A stretch of 64,000 nt of DNA from Yersinia bercovieri ATCC 43970 (GTDB taxonomy: Bacteria > Pseudomonadota > Gammaproteobacteria > Enterobacterales > Enterobacteriaceae): assembly GCF_013282745.1 (NCBI RefSeq), contig NZ_CP054044.1, forward strand, positions 1,116,001 to 1,180,000, in the 5' to 3' direction. The position numbers were made by a program, and so were the translations under genes. Of the stretch, positions 20,495-31,657 are shown one piece after another (the first letter of the stretch is position 1; every line of letters starts with the position of its first letter). Under the pieces are notes generated by a model, which ran no database searches, was not told the DNA's origin, and saw nothing but the letters and a program-made list of their open reading frames with translations.

Positions 20495-20516
20495 CCCGCC
20501 GGCAAAGGCGGGTTTT
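20495..20516 (+). terminator. Intra-operon hairpin with T-run between nirC and cysG
   Basis: CCCGCC / GGCGGG with a six-base loop is followed by TTTT, 16 bases after the nirC stop. It resembles a short intrinsic terminator. It could reduce read-through into cysG, which is needed at lower level for all siroheme synthesis. Confidence 0.65.
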
Positions 20517-20549
20517 ATCACCCCACCACCTTAATCTGAAGGATTGCCG

Positions 20550-21968
20550 ATGGACTACTTCCCGATTTTCTGCCAACTGCAAAACAAAGCCTGCCTGCTG
20601 GTCGGTGGCGGTGAAGTGGCCGAACGCAAAGCTCGGCTGCTGCTGGATGCGGGTGCTGCTATCACCGTCAACGCCTGCGAATTTACGCCACAGTTTCACC
20701 TGTGGGCCGAGCAGGAGCAGCTCACCTTAGTCAGCGGCGAGTTTGCTCCAGAGCTGCTGGCAGAGCAGTGGCTAGTGATTGCGGCAACTGATCAGGTGGC
20801 GGTGAATGCTTTGGTCTATCAAAGCGCCAACCAACAGCGGGTGTTCTGCAATGTGGTGGATGATCCCAAGCGCACCAGCTTTATCATGCCATCAATCATT
20901 GACCGCTCACCCATCATGATTGCTATCTCTTCTGGCGGTAAAGCACCCGTGCTGGCACGGCTGTTGCGGGAAAAGCTCGAGGCGATGCTGCCACTGCATT
21001 TAGGGCAGTTGGCACAGTTGGCGGGTCATTTGCGCCAACGGGTGAAGCAACATTTTGCCGCCATGCCCGATCGCCGTCGTTTTTGGGAAAAACTGCTAAC
21101 CCACGATCGTTTGGCGCAATCACTGGCGAATGACGATCAGGTACAAGTCGAGCAGCACATTGAGCAGTTGTTCAATGCACCGCTCTCTGATCGCGGTGAA
21201 GTGGTATTGGTGGGTGCCGGGCCGGGTGATGCGGGTTTGCTGACCTTAAAAGGTTTGCAGCAGATTCAGCAAGCTGATGTGGTGGTGTATGACCGCTTAG
21301 TCTCCGATGAGGTCATGAATCTGGTGCGGCGTGATGCCGAGCGGATTTTTGTCGGCAAACAGTCGGGCCATCACAGTGTGCCACAGGATCAAATCAATCA
21401 AATCTTGTTGCAGCAAGCACAGCTTGGCAAGCGGGTGGTGCGTTTGAAAGGCGGCGACCCGTTTATTTTTGGCCGTGGTGGCGAGGAGCTGGAAACCTTA
21501 GCGGAATATGGCATTCCTTTCTCGGTGGTGCCTGGGATTACTGCCGCCTCGGGCTGTTCTGCCTACAGTGGCATTCCCCTGACCCATCGTGATCATGCGC
21601 AGAGTGTGCGGCTGATTACCGGTCATGCCAAAAAAGAGGGCCAGCTGGATTGGGCCAATCTGGCGGCTGAGAAGCAAACACTGGTGTTTTATATGGGGTT
21701 ATCGCAGGCCGGAGAGATCCAGCAGCAGCTAATTCGACACGGTATGCCGGCCATGACGCCAGTGGCACTAGTGGAGAATGGCACCTCGCGACATCAGCGA
21801 GTGGTCAGCGGCGAACTGAGCCAGTTGGCGCTACTTTCCCAGCAGGTCAGCAGCCCTAGCCTGATTATTGTCGGCAGCGTGGTCAGCTTACGTGAAAAAC
21901 TGAATTGGTTTTCCAGCGCCGAGCACGACAAAGTCGCGGCAAAGGAGCAGGTTGAAAGAGTGGGTTAA
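20550..21968 (+). CDS. cysG: CysG, siroheme synthase (trifunctional)
   Basis: A 472-residue fusion. The N-terminal part (about 1-205) is the precorrin-2 dehydrogenase/ferrochelatase with [19 protein letters not shown]. The C-terminal part (about 215-460) is uroporphyrinogen-III methyltransferase with [27 protein letters not shown] and [16 protein letters not shown]. It makes siroheme, the cofactor of NirB and sulfite reductase. An in-frame TTG lies two codons upstream; the ATG at 20550 follows GAAGGA and gives the family N-terminus. Confidence 0.97.
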   Translation: MDYFPIFCQLQNKACLLVGGGEVAERKARLLLDAGAAITVNACEFTPQFHLWAEQEQLTLVSGEFAPELLAEQWLVIAATDQVAVNALVYQSANQQRVFCNVVDDPKRTSFIMPSIIDRSPIMIAISSGGKAPVLARLLREKLEAMLPLHLGQLAQLAGHLRQRVKQHFAAMPDRRRFWEKLLTHDRLAQSLANDDQVQVEQHIEQLFNAPLSDRGEVVLVGAGPGDAGLLTLKGLQQIQQADVVVYDRLVSDEVMNLVRRDAERIFVGKQSGHHSVPQDQINQILLQQAQLGKRVVRLKGGDPFIFGRGGEELETLAEYGIPFSVVPGITAASGCSAYSGIPLTHRDHAQSVRLITGHAKKEGQLDWANLAAEKQTLVFYMGLSQAGEIQQQLIRHGMPAMTPVALVENGTSRHQRVVSGELSQLALLSQQVSSPSLIIVGSVVSLREKLNWFSSAEHDKVAAKEQVERVG

Positions 21969-21983
21969 GCTGAGTTGACTCAG

Positions 21984-22150
21984 AAGGGGGAGAGCTCCCC
22001 TGAGGTTAATGACAAAGCGACTTATAACTTAGTGAGTAAAAGGTTGACCGCACCTAGGGGCGCTCCGACGGCTTACGCCGTTACGGCCCCAACGGCACGT
22101 TTCCCCTTTATTTGACTTTGTCGGCAGTCTGAGGGAGATCTCTCCCCCTT
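21984..22150. mobile_element. 167-bp palindromic element, YPAL-like
   Basis: AAGGGGGAGAGCTCCCCTGA... at the left is mirrored by ...AGGGAGATCTCTCCCCCTT at the right. Inward, TGACAAAG on the left pairs with CTTTGTC on the right. The unit is 167 bp, the length reported for YPAL miniature insertion sequences of yersiniae. It lies between the stops of convergent cysG and trpS and would form a long hairpin in either transcript, possibly serving as terminator. Family name is from memory, not a database match. Confidence 0.78.
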
Positions 22151-22170
22151 CGGGTTGCTTACTGATTTAC

Positions 22171-23903
<1,733 letters not shown>

Positions 23904-23911
<8 letters not shown>

Positions 23912-24581
23912 GGGCGGACATCGCCAGTTCGCTGCGCATCGCATCGATAACCGCGGCATAATCCGGTTGGCTGAAGATAGCCGAGCCGGCCACAAACATA
24001 TCCGCACCCGCAGCGGCTATCTGGCGAATATTATCGACTTTCACCCCGCCATCCACTTCCAGCCGAATGTCATAACCGCTGTCATCGATAAGCTTACGTA
24101 CCTGCCGCAGCTTGTTCAGTGTCTCGGGGATGAATGACTGACCACCGAAACCGGGGTTCACCGACATCAATAAAATGACATCTAGCTTATCCATCACATA
24201 ATCAAGGTAACTAAGTGGCGTGGCCGGGTTGAACACCAGACCCGCCTTGCAACCACTCTCTTTGATGAGTTGCAGTGTGCGGTCGACATGCTCTGAGGCT
24301 TCAGGATGAAACGAAATATAAGTGGCACCGGCTTTGGCAAAATCCGGCACGATACGATCAACCGGTTTCACCATCAGATGCACATCAATCGGGGCGGTAA
24401 TGCCATAGTCACGCAGCGCCTGACACACCATCGGGCCGATGGTCAGATTAGGAACGTAATGATTGTCCATCACATCAAAGTGCACAATATCAGCGCCAGC
24501 CGCGAGTACCTTGGCGGTATCCTCACCCAAGCGGGCAAAATCTGCTGACAGAATAGATGGGGCAATTAAAAACTTTTTCAT
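23904..24581 (-). CDS. rpe: Rpe, ribulose-phosphate 3-epimerase
   Basis: A 225-residue TIM-barrel epimerase, exactly the E. coli length. Motifs [34 protein letters not shown] (metal His and Asp), [13 protein letters not shown] [12 protein letters not shown] and [12 protein letters not shown] are visible. It interconverts ribulose-5-P and xylulose-5-P in the pentose phosphate pathway. An in-frame ATG four codons upstream is rejected because GGAG sits correctly before the ATG at 24581. It overlaps gph by 8 bases. Confidence 0.97.
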
Positions 24582-24704
24582 CCGCTTCTCCAAACGTATC
24601 TCTTTGTTTTATGAAGCATCCATTTTGCAGATTTAACCATCTACATCAAGCTGCCTATTTCATAAACCACTGGGTTTGAATCTTTACCGAGCGGACGTTT
24701 CCGC

Positions 24705-25517
24705 TCAGCTATACAGCGCCAAAAGCTCGTTCACTTTACTACGGCCCAGGATATTACGGCTGATAGTACGGCGCGCTTTCACCACATGCAGTGACGCCTG
24801 ATGATACCAGTCGCGCGTCAGTTCTGTATCGTGGTTAGAGATCAGAACCGGAATCTGGCTTTCAGCCGAAAGCTGGTAAGCCAGACGCGCCAAATTCTGT
24901 TGATCCGCAATGCCAAAATTGTTGGTGTGATATGCCGTAAAATTGGCGGTTGCAGAGAGCGGCGCATACGGAGGATCGCAGTAAACCACGGCCCCTTGCA
25001 CGGCTTTTAATAAAGTTTCCTGATAGTGCTCACAAACAAAAACAGCATGTTGCGATTTTTCAGCAAACCAATACAGCTCCGCTTCCGGGAAATAAGGTTT
25101 TTTGTAACGACCAAATGGCACATTGAATTCACCGCTCAAATTATAACGGCACAGACCGTTATAACAATGGCGATTCAAATAGAGAAACAATAATGCCCGG
25201 CGATAGGTGTCGCTACTGGAGTTAAACTCTTGACGTAGAAGGTAAAAACTATCGGAATTATTGAAATCGCCCGTGAATAAAATGCGAGCGTCACGCACAA
25301 AGTCATCAGTGCGTTCCTTCACGATATTGTAGAGGTTGATAAGATCACTGTTGATATCGGCCAGTATGTAAGACTCATACTCAGTGTTAAGAAACACCGA
25401 ACCCGCACCGACGAATGGCTCTATCAAGCAGTCTCCCGCTGGAAGATGGCGTCGAATGTCATCAACCAGCGGATATTTCCCACCAGCCCATTTTAAAAAA
25501 GCGCGGTTTTTCTTCAT
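24705..25517 (-). CDS. dam: Dam, DNA adenine methyltransferase (GATC)
   Basis: A 270-residue N6-adenine methyltransferase of the alpha group. AdoMet-binding FLKWAGGKYPLVDDIRRHLP (about 8-27) and EPFVGAGSVFLNTEY precede the catalytic DPPY motif in VVYCDPPYAPLSATANFTAY (about 179-198). It methylates GATC for mismatch repair, replication timing and gene control; dam is reported as essential or virulence-linked in some yersiniae. It lies 83 bases downstream of damX. Confidence 0.97.
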   Translation of the reverse strand: MKKNRAFLKWAGGKYPLVDDIRRHLPAGDCLIEPFVGAGSVFLNTEYESYILADINSDLINLYNIVKERTDDFVRDARILFTGDFNNSDSFYLLRQEFNSSSDTYRRALLFLYLNRHCYNGLCRYNLSGEFNVPFGRYKKPYFPEAELYWFAEKSQHAVFVCEHYQETLLKAVQGAVVYCDPPYAPLSATANFTAYHTNNFGIADQQNLARLAYQLSAESQIPVLISNHDTELTRDWYHQASLHVVKARRTISRNILGRSKVNELLALYS

Positions 25518-25600
25518 GCCGTCAGTTAGCTACTTAATAATTCAGAGCCGCAGATTGTACTCTGTTTCAAACAGCACATCAGCGCACAAATAAGAATGAT

Positions 25601-26635
25601 TTATTTTTTAAGGTCTTGCTGTACTTGCTGCACAGGTTTAACCCACGGTTTTTTCGCCTGAACATCGGCTGGTAGTGTGGTGATTGCCCTTTTTGCGTCA
25701 GCAGAAGAGGCATAGTTACCACTTACTAAAATGTACCAAGGCTTACCATCACGTTTAGTTTCATAGACATGATAGTCAGTTAATTTTTGCTGCTTGGCAT
25801 AAGCATTCAACGTGTCTGAGCGAGATGCACTGCTCAGCTGTAACGTGAAGTGACTGCCTGGCGCATTTTTCAAAGCACTACTACTGCCACTCACCGAACC
25901 AGGTTTAGCGGCCACCGCAGATGCTGCCGGAGAGACCGCCGTGGTCGGCTTTTTATGGCTGCTCGACGGCTGATTGGTGGATAGCGGATTTGTAGATGGA
26001 TGTTTAGTCGCTACCGTGCCGGGTTTCTGTAATGGATGGGTAGTGGAATCACCCGTCACTGGTGCTTTCGCCCCTTTCGAGCCAGAAACCGTGGCCGGTG
26101 CTGTCGGTAAAGTTGATGTCTGACCATCATTCATATTCTGAGACAGTGTATCGACCTGCCCTTGAGTCTGAGAAAGTGCATCAGACATATTTCCCGGTAA
26201 CTCGACACGCTGAGTCGGGCTGTTCGCTGAAGGCTGTGCTGCGGCTTCAGTTGGGGTCGGCGAAATCGGCGGAACAGTGATATCTTGTGGTTGAGCCGCA
26301 CTCTGCACGCCGTTGGCATCATGACCATCGCTGGCATTGTTCGCCACACCTGGTTGCGCGTTATTACCACTGGTGAGTGAAGATGAATCAGACAGATTAA
26401 TATTTCTCGCAGCATCAACATTGGGATTCTGTTGAGATGCTTCATGCTCTGTCGGCGCTTTCAGGGCTGAACCGATGGCAATAATGATCAATAGCAGCAC
26501 TAAAATGCCGATACCAATCATCATGTGTTGGCGTGAAACAGCCAGCTTCGGCCCCGTTGAGGACTTACGAGCGCGTGTGGGACGACGGTCACTGCTATCT
26601 GGTTTCAGATCGTCTTCCGGCTTTAAATCATCCAT
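25601..26635 (-). CDS. damX: DamX, SPOR-domain cell-division protein
   Basis: A 344-residue bitopic inner-membrane protein. A short acidic/basic cytoplasmic N-terminus (MDDLKPEDDLKPDSSDRRPT) leads to a membrane helix (about 40-60; IGIGILVLLLIIIAIGSAL), a long Ser/Thr/Pro/Ala-rich periplasmic linker, and a C-terminal SPOR domain (about 260-340; HFTLQLSSASRSDTLNAYAK, VSGNYASSADAKRAITTLP) that binds denuded septal peptidoglycan. E. coli DamX is longer (428 residues by recall); the difference lies in the N-terminal region and linker. Confidence 0.94.
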   Translation of the reverse strand: MDDLKPEDDLKPDSSDRRPTRARKSSTGPKLAVSRQHMMIGIGILVLLLIIIAIGSALKAPTEHEASQQNPNVDAARNINLSDSSSLTSGNNAQPGVANNASDGHDANGVQSAAQPQDITVPPISPTPTEAAAQPSANSPTQRVELPGNMSDALSQTQGQVDTLSQNMNDGQTSTLPTAPATVSGSKGAKAPVTGDSTTHPLQKPGTVATKHPSTNPLSTNQPSSSHKKPTTAVSPAASAVAAKPGSVSGSSSALKNAPGSHFTLQLSSASRSDTLNAYAKQQKLTDYHVYETKRDGKPWYILVSGNYASSADAKRAITTLPADVQAKKPWVKPVQQVQQDLKK

Positions 26636-26828
26636 CTAAACCCTCCAACTAGAGGCAAAAGCCTACCGCATTTATCACTGCAGTCCGGCTGATTGAGTTT
26701 ACTGACTGCAAACAGGCTAAATCGCCCGCAGCAAAGAAATATGATGTTCTTATGATACAACATCATAGGGCTTATGAGCATAGATCTTATGAAGATAGAA
26801 TTTATGCATCTCGTACTTATGCCATTTC

Positions 26829-27917
26829 CTATTGCTGGCAATCAGCGATCGACGCCAACACCATGTCGTGTGCAATACCACTACGGATTTCTGACTGACC
26901 GATAGCGGTTGGCAGCACCAGACGAAGCTCGCCTGCCAGCACTTTTTTATCGCGCATCATGTGCGGCAGATAGGATTCAGGTGTCATTTCCTGCGGCCCG
27001 CAGACAGGCAGACCAGCACGTAAAATTAGTTTTTTGATACGCTCAACATCACTCGCTGAGAGTTGGCCCAATCGACGGGAGGTATGTGCCGCCATCATCA
27101 TACCGGCAGCAACTGCTTCTCCGTGTAGCCAGACGCCATACCCCATTTCAGCCTCTATGGCATGACCATAAGTATGACCCAAATTGAGTAAAGCGCGCAT
27201 CCCGCTCTCTTCGCGTTCATCGGCTGCAACAACATCGGCTTTTAATTCGCAACAACGGCGGATGCAGTAAGCTAACGCTGACATATCCAGTGCGAGTAAT
27301 GCGTCGATGTTCTCTTCTAACCAATCAAAGAAAGCAGCATCAAGAATAATGCCGTATTTGATAACTTCAGCCAGCCCGGAAGCAAGTTCACGTGGAGGGA
27401 GAGTTTTAAGGCAATTAAGGTCAACCACCACCGATGCGGGCTGGTAGAAAGCACCAATCATGTTCTTGCCCAATGGATGGTTCACTGCGGTTTTGCCACC
27501 GACAGAAGAGTCCACTTGAGAAAGTAAGGTCGTAGGGACTTGAATGAAGCGAACACCACGTTGATAGCAAGCTGCGGCAAAACCGGTCAGGTCGCCTACT
27601 ACACCGCCACCTAAGGCGACAAGCGTAGTATCACGACCGTGCGGTTTTTCCAGAAGGGCAGAGAATACCTGCTCCAAAACGCTCAGAGATTTATACTGCT
27701 CACCATCAGGTAAAATCACCTGATCAACTTTAATGCCACTTTGCTCCAACACTGCCCGGAGCGAGTCCAGATAGAGTGGAGCCAGCGTTTGGTTGGTTAC
27801 CAGCATGACCTGGTCACCCGCCTTTAGCGGCTTAAAAGAGGCCGGATCATTGAACAATCCAGCAGCGATCGTAATGGGGTAGCTACGCTCCCCTAACGTG
27901 ACAGTAATCTTCTCCAT
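26829..27917 (-). CDS. aroB: AroB, 3-dehydroquinate synthase
   Basis: A 362-residue NAD+ and Zn2+-dependent enzyme converting DAHP to 3-dehydroquinate, the second step of the shikimate pathway. NAD-binding [20 protein letters not shown] and [16 protein letters not shown] (about 95-110), and the metal region [30 protein letters not shown] (about 245-275) carry the zinc His and Glu. It follows aroK by 56 bases in the same transcription unit, pairing two shikimate steps. Confidence 0.97.
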   Translation of the reverse strand: MEKITVTLGERSYPITIAAGLFNDPASFKPLKAGDQVMLVTNQTLAPLYLDSLRAVLEQSGIKVDQVILPDGEQYKSLSVLEQVFSALLEKPHGRDTTLVALGGGVVGDLTGFAAACYQRGVRFIQVPTTLLSQVDSSVGGKTAVNHPLGKNMIGAFYQPASVVVDLNCLKTLPPRELASGLAEVIKYGIILDAAFFDWLEENIDALLALDMSALAYCIRRCCELKADVVAADEREESGMRALLNLGHTYGHAIEAEMGYGVWLHGEAVAAGMMMAAHTSRRLGQLSASDVERIKKLILRAGLPVCGPQEMTPESYLPHMMRDKKVLAGELRLVLPTAIGQSEIRSGIAHDMVLASIADCQQ

Positions 27918-27973
27918 GTCGCGCTCAGTAACCTTCTTAACTTACGCCCGTGGGCATTAGTAAAATGCTAAAA

Positions 27974-28495
27974 TCAGTTACTTTCCAGCATGTTGATAAT
28001 CTGGTTAGCAACAACTTTCGCGCTTTGATCGTCAGTGCGGATGGTGACATCTGCAATTTCTTCGTACAACGGATTGCGTTCTCTTGCCAGTGCTTCTAAC
28101 ACTTCACGCGGAGGCGAATCAACCTGCAACAACGGACGTTTTTTGTCGCGCTGTGTACGAGCTAGCTGCTTTTCGATCGTGGTTTCCAAGTACACCACAA
28201 CGCCACGGGCTGACAAACGGTTACGGGTTTCTCTGGATTTAACAGAGCCACCACCGGTTGCCAGAACAATGCCTTGCTTTTCCGTCAGTTCATTAATAAC
28301 TTTTTCTTCGCGATCGCGGAAACCTTCTTCGCCTTCCACGTCGAATACCCAGCCCACGTCAGCTCCGGTACGTCGCTCAATTTCTTGATCGGAGTCGAAA
28401 AACTCCATATTGAGTTGCTGAGCTAACTGACGACCAATAGTGCTTTTGCCGGCACCCATAGGCCCAACCAGAAAGATATTGCGTTTCTCTGCCAT
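27974..28495 (-). CDS. aroK: AroK, shikimate kinase I
   Basis: A 173-residue P-loop kinase, identical in length to E. coli AroK. Walker A is [15 protein letters not shown] (about 11-25). The substrate Asp/Arg are in [13 protein letters not shown] and [10 protein letters not shown], and [14 protein letters not shown] is the glycine-rich shikimate loop. It phosphorylates shikimate at the 3-hydroxyl. It heads the aroK-aroB-damX-dam-rpe-gph-trpS cluster; a GC-rich inverted repeat lies in its leader at about 28532-28560. Confidence 0.97.
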   Translation of the reverse strand: MAEKRNIFLVGPMGAGKSTIGRQLAQQLNMEFFDSDQEIERRTGADVGWVFDVEGEEGFRDREEKVINELTEKQGIVLATGGGSVKSRETRNRLSARGVVVYLETTIEKQLARTQRDKKRPLLQVDSPPREVLEALARERNPLYEEIADVTIRTDDQSAKVVANQIINMLESN

Positions 28496-28841
28496 GTTTT
28501 TGGTATTACTAAGACTATTCGTTAATGATAACCCGCCCCGCCAATCAAATTAGCGGCGGGACCTAAACTGAAACCTCATGAGCGATAGTGCGAGATCAGA
28601 CGGAAAATTATCTCAGCACTTCTGGTAGTTTGGCAACCGAATAAATCGTTGTACACGTCGTGGGAGGGAAACCATACGTTTTTATCGGCGTATCAACGTT
28701 ATTAAAAACCTCGGCGCTCAATTCGGTAACCCTTGTAAGCTAAATCTGACGCAGCGTCAAATTTAGAAGCCTTCTATCACACAAAAAGTTGTAGAAAGTC
28801 ACCAAGATTGACCTGTTTTCATAAAACAGTACCTTTAGAGC
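28496..28841. promoter_or_regulatory. aroK promoter/leader region with two dyads
   Basis: These 346 bases between hofQ and aroK (both minus) hold the end of the hof unit and the aroK promoters. A GC-rich hairpin near 28532-28560 (CCCGCC...GGCGGG) lies in the aroK leader. A 25-bp near-perfect palindrome, TAAATCTGACGC / GCGTCAAATTTA around one base, lies at 28741-28765. It may act as a hof terminator or a regulator site. No reading frame is convincing. Confidence 0.5.
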
Positions 28842-30137
28842 TCAAGCACTGATCAACCTTGGCGTGATGAAAATCACCAGCTCTCGCCGACTTTGTTGCT
28901 TGGTGTCTTGTTTAAACAGCGCCCCCAACCAGGGAATATCGGCCAGGATGGGGACTTTATTCACTGCCTGATTGTTTTTTTGTTGGAAAATGCCCCCCAG
29001 CACAATGGTTTCACCATCATTTACTGTTATTTGGGTTTTTATTTCCTGCTTATCTATTAGCAGAGCTTCAGTATCGCCACGTTTAATTGTCATGCCGGGC
29101 ATATTCTGACTAATTTTCAAGTTTAGAGTAATTTTGCCATTGCGCAGTATTTTAGGTGTGACCTCCATTCCTAATACCGCCTCTTTAAATTCGATAGAAA
29201 CCGCACCTTTATCCCCGCGCGCGACAGCATAAGGGATGTCAGAACCTTGCTTGATGCTGGCGGTTTGCAGATGAGAGGCCACCAGACGTGGGCTGGCAAT
29301 AATATCGACCTGATTCTCTTGCTCTAATGCACTCAACTCAAGCTCCAGCAGTCGCCCGCCAATACGAGCGACATTAAATCCTGCGTTAACAACACTGTTA
29401 GCCAGCGGTAAATTGACATTGAAATCATTCACTCTCAGCGACGTGGCGTGCTGCGACTCACCCATGCCCCAGCGCACACCCAGCTCCTGCAAGTTTTCGC
29501 GGCTCATGGTCACGATATGTGCCGCGAGCTGGACTTGCTGTAAGGGGAGATCCATCTCAGCCAACCAGCCTTTTAATACTGCCAATGATGCGGGAGTATC
29601 GCGAATGAGTAATGTATTGGTGCGTTTATCCACCATCACACTGCCTAGTGGAGAGAGTAGTTCACTCTCATCCAAACTATCCGCAACTTGTTCGGCATCA
29701 GCGTGTTGCAAAGCCAGTGTCAGATTACTCAGAGAGTCTGGCTCCGTTTTTTGTTTGGTGCGCTGTTGCCTCTCCTCTATATCCTGTTCGGTGAACACCA
29801 TCATCACCGCCCCTTCGCGTTCTACTTTCAGGTGCCCCATGCGCAAAATGATAGTGAGTGCCTGCTCCCACGGGACATCAACCAGTCGGAGGCTAATATT
29901 GCCACTGACCCCTGCCGCAACCACCAAATTCAATTGCTGATAATCAGCCAGCGCCTGTAACACCACGGAGACTGGGGCATCCTGAAACGCCAGTGTGACG
30001 GGCGGCCCCCCTTTTGCGCCGAGCAATGCGGTGTTCGTGAACAATAAGCTCAGCAGCATCAGTCTCCGCCCCCACACGAGACTGAATGTACGGGTTAGCC
30101 AAGCTGCTGTTTTAATTTTGGCTTTAGTCATATCCAT
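28842..30137 (-). CDS. hofQ: HofQ, secretin-family DNA-uptake porin (PilQ/GspD-like)
   Basis: A 431-residue secretin. The N-terminus has a hydrophobic signal-like segment (about 17-40). A STN/N0-like domain (VTLAFQDAPVSVVLQALADYQQLNLVVAAGVSG) and an N1-like domain follow, then the secretin core with VASHLQTASIKQGSDIPY and the C-terminal hallmark VNDGETIVLGGIFQQKNNQAVNKVPILADIPWLGALF. It would form an outer-membrane ring for DNA import. In E. coli hofQ is needed to use DNA as nutrient; it is homologous to ComE/PilQ. It is the last gene of hofMNOPQ. An alternative start is at 30131. Confidence 0.93.
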   Translation of the reverse strand: MDMTKAKIKTAAWLTRTFSLVWGRRLMLLSLLFTNTALLGAKGGPPVTLAFQDAPVSVVLQALADYQQLNLVVAAGVSGNISLRLVDVPWEQALTIILRMGHLKVEREGAVMMVFTEQDIEERQQRTKQKTEPDSLSNLTLALQHADAEQVADSLDESELLSPLGSVMVDKRTNTLLIRDTPASLAVLKGWLAEMDLPLQQVQLAAHIVTMSRENLQELGVRWGMGESQHATSLRVNDFNVNLPLANSVVNAGFNVARIGGRLLELELSALEQENQVDIIASPRLVASHLQTASIKQGSDIPYAVARGDKGAVSIEFKEAVLGMEVTPKILRNGKITLNLKISQNMPGMTIKRGDTEALLIDKQEIKTQITVNDGETIVLGGIFQQKNNQAVNKVPILADIPWLGALFKQDTKQQSRRELVIFITPRLISA

Positions 30138-30188
30138 CAGTTCAATTCCTTTTAATTCTGGCTATCATCCATCAGAAAAATAGTTAAC

Positions 30189-30560
30189 TCAGCGCATCAA
30201 TAGCACCATCGGTGCTGAGAACCCTCCGCACCTCTTATCTAGGTTAATATGCTGTAGAGTCACCTGTTGTGCGCTAATATCGGTAACCTGCCAATTGGGC
30301 AGCAGTTGTTGCCCCACTACCAACTTTTGCCCGCTAGCGTCGGGCCACCGCCCCCAAGCGGAGTGGTAATCTGCGCCACTCACCATGCCCTGAAACTGCC
30401 AACTGGCTAGCCGTTCTCGGTCACTGCCACAAGACTCTGCCGATACTTTTTGAAAAGGGTTACGCGTCGCCGTGGTCAATAAGGGTTCGGCATACACGGC
30501 AGGGGCCAGTGCTACCGTTATCAGTAGCCCCACTATCACCCCTTTGCTGCGATTACTCAT
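30189..30560 (-). CDS. hofP: HofP, type IV pilus assembly PilP-like protein
   Basis: A 123-residue protein with an N-terminal signal segment (GVIVGLLITVALAPAVYA, about 7-24), then RNPFQKVSAESCGSDRERLASWQFQGMVSG, the RxPF and W-x-F-x-G-x-V pattern of PilP/HofP. It probably links inner-membrane HofN/HofO to the HofQ secretin. Its start overlaps the hofO end by eight bases. Confidence 0.85.
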   Translation of the reverse strand: MSNRSKGVIVGLLITVALAPAVYAEPLLTTATRNPFQKVSAESCGSDRERLASWQFQGMVSGADYHSAWGRWPDASGQKLVVGQQLLPNWQVTDISAQQVTLQHINLDKRCGGFSAPMVLLMR

Positions 30561-31116
30561 TGATGCCCTCCGCGCGGTACTCTTTCAGGACTATTTTCAC
30601 CATCAGTACCGCTTTATCACTTTTGATTTCAACCAGTTGAGTTTGTATCGGCACTGAGATTTCAGATAATTGGCGCAATAAGTGAAGCAGCCCATAGAAA
30701 TTGACCCGCAAAGTTGCGTGCCACTGTTGATGCGCCACTGTATCCAGCTCAGCCGCGGCTGCCGGTTCCGATTGCCGCTGCCAATGAATGACCTGCCCGC
30801 CAAAGGGCGCAATCAATTCACCGACCAAATGGGCCATAGAGCTACTATTTTGCCGCCAGACGGCTTCCTCAGAACTCACTGCCGCGATTTGCTGGCGAAT
30901 GAGTGAGAGTTCGGGCAATGTCGCCAAGAGTGACTGTTGATACTCAACTTGCTGTTGATGCTGAATAATTTTATTTTCGCTGAGATGCTGTTGTTGCCAT
31001 GCAGGGCGCAATAAGATGCCATAAGTCGCGGCGCCAAGTAGCCCCAGAACACCCCATTGCCATAAGCAGAGCTGCCAGCCCGGCCTATCCAACCAGCGTT
31101 GTAATGACTTATTCAT
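30553..31116 (-). CDS. hofO: HofO, PilO-like inner-membrane protein
   Basis: A 187-residue protein with one membrane helix (about 19-38; LCLWQWGVLGLLGAATYGILL), a coiled-coil-prone stretch (about 45-85) and a periplasmic ferredoxin-like domain, the PilO layout. The open frame reaches further upstream into hofN, but GGAGG correctly precedes the ATG at 31116, and the family N-terminus begins there. It overlaps hofN by 8 bases and hofP by 8. Confidence 0.83.
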   Translation of the reverse strand: MNKSLQRWLDRPGWQLCLWQWGVLGLLGAATYGILLRPAWQQQHLSENKIIQHQQQVEYQQSLLATLPELSLIRQQIAAVSSEEAVWRQNSSSMAHLVGELIAPFGGQVIHWQRQSEPAAAAELDTVAHQQWHATLRVNFYGLLHLLRQLSEISVPIQTQLVEIKSDKAVLMVKIVLKEYRAEGINE

Positions 31117-31657
31117 GATTCGCCTCCCCACTTTGCCAATCAGCCCAAACCGCAAAACGAAAATTACCGTCATCCTGCTGAGCAATTTTTTGTAACTGCA
31201 CATTCGCGAGGAGAGATTGACGACCTAACTGCACTAAAAAGTGGTTAATTGCGGCATATTCCTGGCTAATCACCTCGAAGAGCAGCCTGTCGCCTTGTGG
31301 CATTAAGCTTATCAACCAACAGCTATCTGGAATTTGCTGTGATAGCTGCTGCAATAATGTGGTGTATCGACGGGCAGATTGATGCGCCTGACGGTAAATC
31401 TGAACGCGCTGCTCTGTTTGCTGCAACTGCGCCATGGCGTGTTGCACCTCTTGATAATGCTGGCTTAATGCCCCCTGTTGCTGTGTTAGCTCAAGCAAAC
31501 TGCCTTGCTGGCGGGTCTGTACCCCATGGGATTGTATCAACGCGATCACCAGTGTAATGACCAACAGTGAACACTGGCACAAGCCCGCATTACGCCAAAA
31601 ACGGTAGCGGGCGAGCAGGTGTTCAGTGCGCCACAATGAAAAGTTAACCTGATACAT
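31109..31657 (-). CDS. hofN: HofN, PilN-like inner-membrane protein
   Basis: A 182-residue protein: short N-terminal tail with NFSLWR (compare NFLPWR in family members), one membrane helix (about 24-44; AGLCQCSLLVITLVIALIQ), Gln-rich coiled coil (about 50-105; ELTQQQGALSQHYQEVQHAM) and a PilN-like domain (SQQIPDSCWLISLMPQGDRL). It is expected to bind HofM in the cytoplasm and pair with HofO. Its ATG shares a base with the hofM stop (TGATG), so the two are translationally coupled. Confidence 0.83.
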   Translation of the reverse strand: MYQVNFSLWRTEHLLARYRFWRNAGLCQCSLLVITLVIALIQSHGVQTRQQGSLLELTQQQGALSQHYQEVQHAMAQLQQTEQRVQIYRQAHQSARRYTTLLQQLSQQIPDSCWLISLMPQGDRLLFEVISQEYAAINHFLVQLGRQSLLANVQLQKIAQQDDGNFRFAVWADWQSGEANHE

